Assembly: GCA_964513075.1 (NCBI GenBank)
Contig: CAZELR010000010.1
Coordinates: forward strand, 1-64,000
Reading direction: 5' to 3'
DNA: 64,000 bases
Source: DAOUBP01 sp964513075
GTDB taxonomy: Bacteria; Chloroflexota; Anaerolineae; CG2-30-64-16
Numbering within the stretch: the first letter of the stretch is position 1; each line of letters starts with the position of its first letter. Positions 41,701 through 48,492 of this stretch are shown here, one piece after another. The position numbers and the translations under genes were made by a program. The notes beneath the pieces were generated by a model. That model was not told the DNA's origin, did not search any database, and worked only from the letters and a program-made list of their open reading frames with translations.

Positions 41701-44024
41701 CGGGTGAGGTCGGCATCGCCGGTGTGACGGTGAATCTGGTGGGTGCCGGGGCTGACGGTTTGTGCGGCACAGCTGATGATACCGTGCTGGCGACGACTAC
41801 CACCGGGCCGGGCGGCAACTACCTGTTTGCAGGCCTGGCTCCTGGCAAGTATTGTGTGGATGTGACCGATACGGCCGGCGTGCTGGCCGGCGCCACCCTG
41901 ACCGGCGGGACTGACCCGCATGGCCCCATCGACCTGGCTGCCGGCCAGACGTACCTGGATGCCGATTTCGGCTATCGGAGCACCGTCTGCGTCGGACAGA
42001 TCGGCAACCTGGTGTTCTATGATGTCAACCGTAACGGCGTCTTCGAGTCCGCCCTGGGCGAGGTCGGCATCGCCGGTGTGACCATTAACCTGGTCTCCGG
42101 TGGCTCGGTCCTCACCAGCGTCACCACGGATGCCAACGGCGCCTACCTGTTCACCGGCCTGTGCGACGGCGCCTATCAGGTCGTCGTCAGCGACCTGAAT
42201 GGTCGGTTGATAGGCTACACCCAAACTTACGGCGTGCCCAATACCGATAACAACGGCCAGGTGAGCCCGTTTGCGGTCACCATCACTGGCGGCAACAGCG
42301 TGCTCTACGCGGACTTCGGTTACGCCGATGGGCACTTGCTGAGCGTCAGCAAGTCTAACAATGTCTCGCCGGTGGCGGTTGAGGCCGGCGCTCAGTTGGT
42401 CTACACGATCAATTACAGCGTGAGCGGACGCGAAGTCGCACCCAACGTGGTGCTGCGCGATAAGTTGCCGATGCAGGTTGACTTCGTCTCCTGCAGCAAT
42501 GGCTGCGTCTACGATCCCGCCCTGCGCACCGTGACCTGGAGTCTGGGTGATCTGGCCCCTGGCGCCAACGGCGCTGTGACGCTGACGGTCCTGGTCAAGA
42601 AGCCGCTGCCCAACAATAGCTACATCTTCAACACCGTCATCATCAGCGATGACGCAGGTGTGACGGATGAAGCCACCGACATCGTGCGTGTGCATGCGGC
42701 ACCGATCTTAAGCCTGGACAAGACCGCAACCCCGGCGGGTACGGTTAAGCCCGGCGACACGATCGAGTACAAGCTGTGCTTCGCCAACACCGGCAATGGC
42801 AATGCCACCGCTGTGGTGCTCACGGATGTGATCCCGACCTACACCACCTATGTGGCGGCGAGCGCAAATCCGTCCGCAACGTACGATGCTGCCAGCCGCA
42901 CCTTGACCTGGAGTCTCGGCACGCTGGCGCCGGATGCCTCTGCCTGTGGCACCTTCCGGGTCACCGTCGATCTGACCATCCCCGGTGTGACGGACGTGCC
43001 AGGCGGTTTGACCGTGGATAACGTCGCACGCCTGGCGAGCGCCGAGTTGCCGACGGTGATCGATACGACCAGTAATCCGCTGAATGCCTTCGTCAAGCCG
43101 ACGTTGGTCAAGACGTCTGACCCGGCGGGCGAGGTTAAGCCCGGCGATACGATCACTTACAGCGTATGCTATGCCAACCAAGGCAACGCTAACCTGACCG
43201 GTGTTGTCATCACCGATGATATTCCGGTCAACACCACTTACGTGAGCGGCAGCGCGACGCCGGCCGCCACCTACAATGAGGCGGCCCGGACCCTGACGTG
43301 GAACGTCGGCATCGTCGGCCCCGGCGCCACCGGCTGCGTCACCTTCAAAGTGACCGTAAATATGATTATCGTGGGCCTGACGGGTCAAGCCAATGTACCG
43401 TTGAGCTTTGCCGAGTGGAACGCGATGACCATCGACAACAATGCAGTTCTGGGGTCGGATCAGGTGCCGGATGTGCCGGCTACGGTCAGCAATCCGCTAA
43501 ATGCGACGGTCGATCTCGGCATCTACAAGTCCGTCAACAAGTCCGAGGTCTTCGTGGCTGTGGGCCATCAGGAGACGCTGGTCTACACGGTTACGGTCAT
43601 CAATAACGGTACGGCCACCGCCACCAATGTGGTCGTCACGGACGAGATCAATCCTCGGCTGTATGACGCGGTTGTGACGACTTCTAAGGGAGCGGTCACG
43701 TACGATCCCATCACGCGTGTCTGGTCGGTTGCTGTCGGTGAGCTGGCGCCGGCCGAGCAGGTGGTGATCAACATCACAGCGAAGACGGAGCCGGTAACCG
43801 AGTCCATGAAGGTGCCGTTCTCTTACGACCTCACCAACGTAGCCACCGTGTCGTTCACAGAGGGCGCACCACGGGACTCGAACCCGGTGACGGTTCGGGT
43901 CAGGGCGATGGCGCCGGAGGCTATCCCGGAACCAGGCACCATGCTGCTGCTGGGCAGTGGTCTGGCCGGCCTGGCGGGCTATGCACGCATGCGGGTTCAG
44001 TCCCGCCGGCGCAAGAACGGCTAA
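38736..44024 (+). CDS. Giant DUF11/SdrD-like surface protein with PEP-CTERM signal
   Basis: A 1762-residue exported protein. A signal peptide (1-33, ending GVALA) leads to an unassigned N-terminal domain (about 35-360). Four DUF11 modules follow (starting near 365, 492, 613 and 735, each with x-TKT/DKS, TYT and GxVxDTLP features). Then come three SdrD-B-type modules (near 857, 971 and 1087) with Asp/Asn-rich DLNGNGIQEPGEPG loops that suit Ca2+ binding. Four more DUF11 modules follow (near 1201, 1326, 1457 and 1594). The C-terminus is IPEPGTMLLLGSGLAGLAGY then a basic tail, a textbook PEP-CTERM exosortase signal. GGAGG at 38725-38729 sets the start. It is probably a cell-surface or matrix protein. 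The convergent exosortase gene is its likely processing enzyme. Confidence 0.95.
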   Translation: MSSRSQPRKMLPLVLLLMMVLAMTLTTSGVALAEGAPHNLVPGYPMYGCYDVITTGTGMWGGGTPYLMELGVPGPVVDAYLTWIGTEDSDAPGAPNQSDLTVNGTPVVGALVDQKSLGPNNPDWYMWRAKVGPGGANLISQGLNKLNISGWSYLYSSPADSRRNGIALVVVYATGTCTRPNQINLMDSMDYYWELWDNGAEGTTDALTFTFPPAPVDRDATVWLHHAGADHIHPCRQENLWAAIGSGQPPTEIVNYWLSPPAGINGGRRVVENGFNPASCGDTNSAWPVTSLVGWLEGAGPTPNVGGNVAPEWGFIKIKVRIPAGATWLVLEGESEKTGSSNLSATGESGALFGQFSIPLYNPELKVTKTDGVDLAAPGDQLTYTINYENYGYGVADNTVIVDTLPQKVSFVSATNGGVYDAATRTVTWNLGSLAIGQQGQVAVTVALDPIFEPGTTTLTNAVAISTTTPGELDPSDNTDTDETNVSAAAELQIDKTGAPNPVDAGGDLTYTVDWTVSGNAYAHGVSIVDTLPSNVVFVSATNSGVYNPVHHTVTWSVGEVTPVTSGSYQVAVKVKSPLYNGTQIENTVVISDAAGDTDDASFVSTVRSSHQLAIDKSATPEPVDAGGLLTYKIDWSVTGNEPAKNAVIVDTLPAQVTVLDAGGGTYNAAAHTITWQLGEVMTPQSGSFTVVVRVATPLYNGTQFVNTVNFSDQTPGSTPVNDTVTSTVRADHTLWLSKDDNPDLVAKGAELTYTLQWSVTGNEPADNVVLVDNLPFGTQFVSASNGGVFNPATRVITWNLGNKVPGDSGTVTLVVKVNRDFPNGIPIVNKAIISDDKPGKEKEADEETGVIQTAEGSIGDTVWMDLNGNGIQEPGEPGLAGVGLTLSAAGPDGLCGTADDTVVANTVTDANGKYTFGQVPAGTYCVAVDDATLPAGLSLVSGTDPHGPIVLAEGQAYKDADFGYGSSNLGAIGDRVWSDANGNGVQDPGEVGIAGVTVNLVGAGADGLCGTADDTVLATTTTGPGGNYLFAGLAPGKYCVDVTDTAGVLAGATLTGGTDPHGPIDLAAGQTYLDADFGYRSTVCVGQIGNLVFYDVNRNGVFESALGEVGIAGVTINLVSGGSVLTSVTTDANGAYLFTGLCDGAYQVVVSDLNGRLIGYTQTYGVPNTDNNGQVSPFAVTITGGNSVLYADFGYADGHLLSVSKSNNVSPVAVEAGAQLVYTINYSVSGREVAPNVVLRDKLPMQVDFVSCSNGCVYDPALRTVTWSLGDLAPGANGAVTLTVLVKKPLPNNSYIFNTVIISDDAGVTDEATDIVRVHAAPILSLDKTATPAGTVKPGDTIEYKLCFANTGNGNATAVVLTDVIPTYTTYVAASANPSATYDAASRTLTWSLGTLAPDASACGTFRVTVDLTIPGVTDVPGGLTVDNVARLASAELPTVIDTTSNPLNAFVKPTLVKTSDPAGEVKPGDTITYSVCYANQGNANLTGVVITDDIPVNTTYVSGSATPAATYNEAARTLTWNVGIVGPGATGCVTFKVTVNMIIVGLTGQANVPLSFAEWNAMTIDNNAVLGSDQVPDVPATVSNPLNATVDLGIYKSVNKSEVFVAVGHQETLVYTVTVINNGTATATNVVVTDEINPRLYDAVVTTSKGAVTYDPITRVWSVAVGELAPAEQVVINITAKTEPVTESMKVPFSYDLTNVATVSFTEGAPRDSNPVTVRVRAMAPEAIPEPGTMLLLGSGLAGLAGYARMRVQSRRRKNG

Positions 44025-44035
44025 CGCGTTCACGG

Positions 44036-44079
44036 GCCTGTGGCGGATGCTGAGGCTTGCTGAGGCATCTACCACAGGC
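44036..44079 (+). terminator. Long hairpin just after the surface-protein stop
   Basis: GCCTGTGG (44036-44043) pairs with CCACAGGC (44072-44079), extended inside by GATGC/GCATC. It begins 12 bases after the stop. No clear T-run follows it, so it may be an mRNA 3' stabiliser rather than a terminator. Confidence 0.5.
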
Positions 44080-44095
44080 GCATCAACCTAAAAGT

Positions 44096-44125
44096 AACGC
44101 CCCGGGCCAACTGGCCTGGGGCGTT
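44096..44125. terminator. Bidirectional hairpin between surface protein and EpsI genes
   Basis: AACGCCCCGGGCCA (44096-44109) pairs with 44112-44125 over 14 positions with one G-T. On the minus strand it is followed by ACTTTTAGG, suiting termination of the exosortase operon. Confidence 0.7.
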
Positions 44126-44164
44126 GCGCGTCCTGAAGCACCCTGCTGCCTTGCGGTCGCGTGC

Positions 44165-44845
44165 CTACTCCCGCGCTGACGTGAACAGCAGGCCCACAAA
44201 CTGTTTTGCCAGCGCTAACGCCTCTTCGGGGCTGGCAGAAACCGGCGCGGTGATCTCGAACAGCACCATGCCATCCTGCAGGCTGCGTGCGTAGTTGGGC
44301 CAAAGGTAGAAGTAGAGCACCAGTTGTTCGGCCGTCTCGTCAGTGCCGTACGTCTTCCGGGCAAACATGCGCAGGGCATAGATCTCGCCTTTGCTCAGCG
44401 CGACCGCCTCGGAGCTGGCATCGGTCTGCCAGCCGTCGGTGTCGTAGCAGATCTGCGGCGAGTGGAAGCTCTTGGATTTGCGGCTGCCGATAAGGCTCAG
44501 CCACAGGGAGCGGCCGTCGGGACGCGAATAAAGCCGGGACACGTATTGTTCCGGCTCCAGGAGAATGGCGACTTCGAGATTGGTCTGGGGCACGTCTACC
44601 CCTGTCCAGTCGCCCAATTGCAGCGGTACGCGCGTCAAGTCGCTCGCCAGGTTGAAGTTGTAAGGGGTCGTCACGGCGCGCTCGCGCTCGGTGCGCTGCC
44701 AGTTATCGATGTCGGTCACGAACTCGTATCCGGCGGTCGGGGCAATTGCGTTGAGCTTGCTGCGTTGGCTGATGATCAGCGCGCTGCCCAAAGCAGCGAT
44801 CAGCAGCAACAGGACTAGAAGATATCTTCTCTGATCTCGCGACAT
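44165..44845 (-). CDS. EpsI-family (DUF3485) exosortase-associated protein
   Basis: A 226-residue protein with one N-terminal membrane segment (8-25) and an external domain. The DUF3485/EpsI signature is FHSPQICYDTDGW at 127-139, with the conserved His, Cys and Trp, after LGDWTG at 78-82. The family is found beside exosortases, either as a separate protein or as a C-terminal extension; its role in sorting or polysaccharide export is not established. It overlaps the end of the exosortase gene by about 31 bases, so the two are translated together. A TTG at 44857 is an alternative start. Confidence 0.93.
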   Translation of the reverse strand: MSRDQRRYLLVLLLLIAALGSALIISQRSKLNAIAPTAGYEFVTDIDNWQRTERERAVTTPYNFNLASDLTRVPLQLGDWTGVDVPQTNLEVAILLEPEQYVSRLYSRPDGRSLWLSLIGSRKSKSFHSPQICYDTDGWQTDASSEAVALSKGEIYALRMFARKTYGTDETAEQLVLYFYLWPNYARSLQDGMVLFEITAPVSASPEEALALAKQFVGLLFTSARE

Positions 44846-45666
44846 CCGATCACCCAACTGAGCAGTATCAGCAGCGCCGTTGCGCTGAGAAAGAACACGA
44901 TCCCTGAGTAGTCGTGGTAATACTTGAAGCCGGCATCAGTGCCCCAGGTGTTCGCGACCCACAGCAACGACGAGACCCGCAGCACGTTGCCCAGGGCGGC
45001 GATGGGCAGGCTGCTCACTGCCAGCAGCGCCTTAGCCCACCGCGGCCCTTCCACCACAAAGACCACCACCGCCACCAGGGTCAGCAGCGTGACGATGGAG
45101 CGCAACCCGCTGCACTGCGCACCTACCACCAACTGCGTATTGGGCAGGCTGACCTGCGCGCCGTTGACGGTGATGGGGATGCCGAACAGCCGTATGCATT
45201 CGGCCGAGATGTTGCCGGTGATTTGCGCCAACGGCACGCTCAGCGGTTCCACGAACGGCAGCGGCACCATGAAGATCAGAAACAAGATCGGAAAAGCCAT
45301 ACGTTTCAGGATGGCCGTCCCCAGCAGATACCAGACCAGGCCCGCAATCAGCACGATCATCGCGAGCGCGGCAAGGAAGTAGGCTCGTTGGAGCAGCGCA
45401 ACCAGGTAACCTGCCAGCCCCAGCACGACGAGGCCCAGCCCCAGGGGCGTGGCGCGGTCGGGCTTTGGCTGTGCCGATGGCTCGGTTGGCTGCTTGGATC
45501 CCAGTCGCCACGCGAAGAAGGCGGAGATGAGCGGCACCAGGGGTCCGTGGGAGTAGTAATCGTTTCCCAGCCACTCGCTCAACAGCCAACGCAGCGTTGG
45601 ATAGAAAAGCGCCAGCAGCACTCCCCCGATCAGGGCTGCGCTGGCGACTTTGCGGTAACGACTCAT
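44815..45666 (-). CDS. xrt: Exosortase (PEP-CTERM-processing transpeptidase)
   Basis: A 283-residue membrane protein with about eight hydrophobic segments. The exosortase/archaeosortase catalytic triad is visible: C185 in GAQCSGLRS, R230 in LGNVLRVSSLLW and H251 in YYHDYSGIVFF. It also has NDYYSHGPLVPL near the N-terminus and FPILFLIFMVPLPF in the middle. It should cut at the PEP motif and pass the target to a membrane or surface acceptor. The ATG at 45666 is preferred over an upstream frame opening at 45765. It has its own promoter (45728-45756). Confidence 0.96.
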   Translation of the reverse strand: MSRYRKVASAALIGGVLLALFYPTLRWLLSEWLGNDYYSHGPLVPLISAFFAWRLGSKQPTEPSAQPKPDRATPLGLGLVVLGLAGYLVALLQRAYFLAALAMIVLIAGLVWYLLGTAILKRMAFPILFLIFMVPLPFVEPLSVPLAQITGNISAECIRLFGIPITVNGAQVSLPNTQLVVGAQCSGLRSIVTLLTLVAVVVFVVEGPRWAKALLAVSSLPIAALGNVLRVSSLLWVANTWGTDAGFKYYHDYSGIVFFLSATALLILLSWVIGCREIREDIF

Positions 45667-45727
45667 CAAGTGATCTTCCCTCGCCCGGTTTGCGGGTCTG
45701 CCCCTGACATTTCTCCGAGGCTGCGGC

Positions 45728-45756
45728 AGTGTAACAAAACCGACACAGTGTGTCAA
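45728..45756 (-). promoter_or_regulatory. Exosortase operon promoter
   Basis: On the minus strand TTGACA (45751-45756) and TACACT (45728-45733) are separated by 17 bp, about 60 bases before the exosortase ATG. Confidence 0.7.
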
Positions 45757-45771
45757 GTGCGCCACAACTTC

Positions 45772-45804
45772 AGACCTTTAGGGTCTCGCAGACCCTAAAG
45801 GTCT
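45772..45804. terminator. Perfect 15-bp inverted repeat after the GH20 gene
   Basis: AGACCTTTAGGGTCT, loop CGC, then its exact complement. It lies just after the stop of the leftward hexosaminidase gene and just upstream of the exosortase promoter, insulating the two. It may be a dispersed palindromic element, since it is more perfect than a terminator needs to be. Confidence 0.7.
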
Positions 45805-45811
45805 AAACAAA

Positions 45812-47311
45812 CTATGTGGCCCACGCCACCTGGGGTGAACGATAGAAGTTAACCTTCTGCGCCTGCCAGCGTATTCCGTGCGCGGCCAGCCGCTGCCGAT
45901 ACTCCTCCCACGACCGTCCGCTGCTGGGTGACCATCCGATTTCGGCGCAGCCCGCCAGCCGCGGGAAGGTTAAGAATTCGATATCCGCGCGTGTCTCGAC
46001 GGTTTCCGTCCACAAGGCCGACTCGACGCCCAGGATGTTTTCCGGCGGCAGGCCGGGCACGATCGTTGCCGGCTCCCACTCGTATGCATCGCGCACCTCG
46101 ACATATCCTGCCCAGTTCAGGCCAAGCGGGGTGGACGGATCGTACTGCATGTCCAGATAGGCCCTGGACGCCGGGGAGAGGATCACCTTGACGCCTTGCG
46201 CCGCGGCTGCGCAGGCCAGCGAGGGATCCTGGCTGCGCGTGTTCCAGAACTGCGCGATGGTGGAGGGCGCCAGCCGCGCCGCGGCAATCTCCTCCCATCC
46301 CACCATCTGCTTGCCGTGCCTGCCGACGATCTCTTGCGCCCGCTCGACGAGGGTGATGGCGTCCTGTTTGGGGGTGGACCAGGCCTCATCGCCCCCGATG
46401 TGAAAATAGGGCCCCGGCGTCAAGGCCGCGATCTCACCGATTACGTCTTCCAGGAAGGCATAGGTGATTTCTTTGTTTGCACACAATGAGCTGAAGCCCA
46501 CCTCGGTGCCGGTGTAGAGCGCCGGCGCCACCCCGCTGGCGTTCAGCTTCGGGTACGAGGCCAGTGCTGCGTTGGTATGGCTGGGCATTTCGATTTCGGG
46601 AACGACGATGATGCAGCGGTCTTCGGCGTAGCGGACGATCTCAGCGTATTGGGCCTGGGTGTAGTAGCCGCCCGGCCCGCCGCCAACTGCGGTGCTGCCT
46701 CCATGTTTCGTCAGGTTGGGCCAGGCTCTGATTTCGATGCGCCAGCCCTGGTCGTCAGACAGGTGCAGATGAAGGCGGTTCAGTTTGTAAGCCGCCAACA
46801 AATCGATAGTGGCTTTGACATCTTCCACCGGGAAAAAGTGGCGTGCCACATCTAGCATTGTGCCGCGCCACGGGAAGCGCGGCATGTCTCGGATCGTCCC
46901 GGCAGCGATAGCCCAGGGTCCGGGACGGCTGGTCTCAAGCCCGATATCTGCCGGCAGCAGTTGGCGGATGGTCTGGAGGCCGTAGAAGATCCCTGCCGGC
47001 CGGTATGCGGACAGTGTGATCCCTGTGGTCGCGACCGTCAACTCGTAACCCTCTTCTCCCAGCACCGGATCGCCGCCTGCAATGCTGAGCTGGATATTGC
47101 CTGGTGAGGGCGTCGCCAGGGGTGTTCTGCCGGGCGGATTTTTGCCGGCAGGTCGCAGAGCATGGGCCAGCATCGCACCGAGCCTGGCCATTTCGGCCGT
47201 GGCCGGCGCGACGGTGATCATCGTGTCGGCTGTCAGGTTGAATGCGCCGTCGGCCGGAGCGATGGCCGCTGGTCGCGGGATAAGGTTGTATAGAGACGGA
47301 GTATCCAACAT
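45812..47311 (-). CDS. Beta-N-acetylhexosaminidase, GH20
   Basis: A 499-residue enzyme that removes terminal beta-linked GlcNAc or GalNAc. The catalytic Asp-Glu pair is D308-E309 in FHIGGDEAW. The domain order is GH20b (residues 10-130) then the TIM barrel, with RGTMLDVARHFFPVEDVK, LHLSDDQGWRIEI and VVPEIEMPSHTNAAL. I see no signal peptide, so it is probably cytosolic and may serve cell-wall or scavenged-glycan turnover. The ATG at 47311 follows GAGGCTGCGCC. Confidence 0.95.
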   Translation of the reverse strand: MLDTPSLYNLIPRPAAIAPADGAFNLTADTMITVAPATAEMARLGAMLAHALRPAGKNPPGRTPLATPSPGNIQLSIAGGDPVLGEEGYELTVATTGITLSAYRPAGIFYGLQTIRQLLPADIGLETSRPGPWAIAAGTIRDMPRFPWRGTMLDVARHFFPVEDVKATIDLLAAYKLNRLHLHLSDDQGWRIEIRAWPNLTKHGGSTAVGGGPGGYYTQAQYAEIVRYAEDRCIIVVPEIEMPSHTNAALASYPKLNASGVAPALYTGTEVGFSSLCANKEITYAFLEDVIGEIAALTPGPYFHIGGDEAWSTPKQDAITLVERAQEIVGRHGKQMVGWEEIAAARLAPSTIAQFWNTRSQDPSLACAAAAQGVKVILSPASRAYLDMQYDPSTPLGLNWAGYVEVRDAYEWEPATIVPGLPPENILGVESALWTETVETRADIEFLTFPRLAGCAEIGWSPSSGRSWEEYRQRLAAHGIRWQAQKVNFYRSPQVAWAT

Positions 47312-47330
47312 GGCGCAGCCTCGCAGCGAC

Positions 47331-47368
47331 AAAAAAGCTGGGCGCCGAACTTCCGTCCAGCGCCCAGC
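47331..47368 (-). terminator. Intrinsic terminator of the DRTGG-protein gene
   Basis: On the minus strand GCTGGGCGC and GCGCCCAGC (47337-47368) form a 9-bp stem followed by T6 (47331-47336). It ends the transcript that includes the gene stopping at 47392. Confidence 0.85.
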
Positions 47369-47391
47369 ATCCAGTATGCAGTATCCGGTCT

Positions 47392-48459
47392 TTACTTTTC
47401 GATTCCCAGCACTTTGTACAGCGCCGCGTAATCGAAATGCTCATTCAGCAAACGGGAGAACTGCTCCACCTTTAGCGGCTGCTGGAACCTGCTCTTGCCG
47501 AAGAACCCCTCGATGATTTCGATGGTCGTGAGGGTGTCTTGGGGGGTCAGCAGCACCGGCACGCACAGCTCCTCCGCCCGGTTAAGGACGGTGGGGCTGG
47601 GATAGATGTTGCCGGTCAGGATCAAACAGCGGGTGGAGGTTTCCAACGCCGCGAGCTGGATGTCGGCGCGATCGCCGCCGGTGATGACGGCCTTGTTAGG
47701 CTTGCTGCGGAAGTACGACAGTGCGCTCTCGACGCCCATCGCGCCGACCAGCATGTGCTGCACCAGTTCATCGCAGCACTCGGCGCAGCACAGGATCTCC
47801 CCGTCCAAGCCCTCGGCCAACTCGCGCACGCTGGGCGCAGTGAGCGTCTCGTCTTTGCGCAGCACACCGAAGGTTGTGATGCCATGTCGGGCGAAGAAGG
47901 GTACGATCAGGTCTTGCACGTTTTCGATCCGGTTCCGCGGCACCGCGTTGATGACGACGCCGGCCATATGCGTACCGAAGTAGTTCTGCGCGGTCATGGC
48001 GCGGTCAACCAGCAGGGTGTCGTCGTACTTCAGCACGGCTAACACCCGGGCGTCCAGCAGCTCCACCACCTTCTTGGGCGGCAGACCGGCGACGTACCCC
48101 TCGCGCAGGCTCCGACCACCCTCCAGGATCAGCACATCGCGGCCTGCCGCAAGCTTGGCGAATGCTTCCATCAGCCTGGGTTGGTAGTCCGTTTCGGGGC
48201 CGCGGAGCTGTTGCTCCAACTTGGCGGGGGTCAACGCCACAGGCGCGATCCATTCGGTTGGCTCATCCATCTCGAAGATCTTCTTGGCGAATACGACATC
48301 CTCGTCATACGCCACGCTATTTTGCATCTCACTTCTGACATTGACCGGCTTCATGTATCCGGCCTTCAGTCCGGCTTCGCGGAAGTGTACGCCCAACCCG
48401 ATGCAGAGAGCGGATTTGCCGGAGAAAGTCTCAGCGGAGGTGATGTAAAGTGTTTTCAT
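47392..48459 (-). CDS. Phosphotransacetylase-like protein (BioD-type P-loop plus DRTGG)
   Basis: A 355-residue protein with an N-terminal P-loop domain of the BioD/dethiobiotin-synthetase type (ETFSGKSALCIGLG at 10-23, then ILEGGRSLREG). A DRTGG domain follows (about 210-320; PNKAVITGGDRADIQLAAL). This matches the regulatory N-terminal half of long phosphate acetyltransferases; the catalytic PTA_PTB domain is absent. It therefore probably senses metabolites rather than making acetyl-phosphate. It lies 33 bases after an ADP-forming acyl-CoA synthetase gene on the same strand, which supports a role in acetyl-CoA/acetate balance. Confidence 0.9.
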   Translation of the reverse strand: MKTLYITSAETFSGKSALCIGLGVHFREAGLKAGYMKPVNVRSEMQNSVAYDEDVVFAKKIFEMDEPTEWIAPVALTPAKLEQQLRGPETDYQPRLMEAFAKLAAGRDVLILEGGRSLREGYVAGLPPKKVVELLDARVLAVLKYDDTLLVDRAMTAQNYFGTHMAGVVINAVPRNRIENVQDLIVPFFARHGITTFGVLRKDETLTAPSVRELAEGLDGEILCCAECCDELVQHMLVGAMGVESALSYFRSKPNKAVITGGDRADIQLAALETSTRCLILTGNIYPSPTVLNRAEELCVPVLLTPQDTLTTIEIIEGFFGKSRFQQPLKVEQFSRLLNEHFDYAALYKVLGIEK

Positions 48460-48492
48460 GTACTATGACTCCTGGTCCTTTTGTCTATCAGA

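Noticed and set aside
40620..42695. A 691-codon open frame on the minus strand inside the giant surface-protein gene
   Set aside because: It is antisense to a well-supported protein with clear DUF11 and SdrD-type modules, has no ribosome site, and its His/Asp/Val-rich product matches no fold. High GC and repeated modules keep the opposite frame open.
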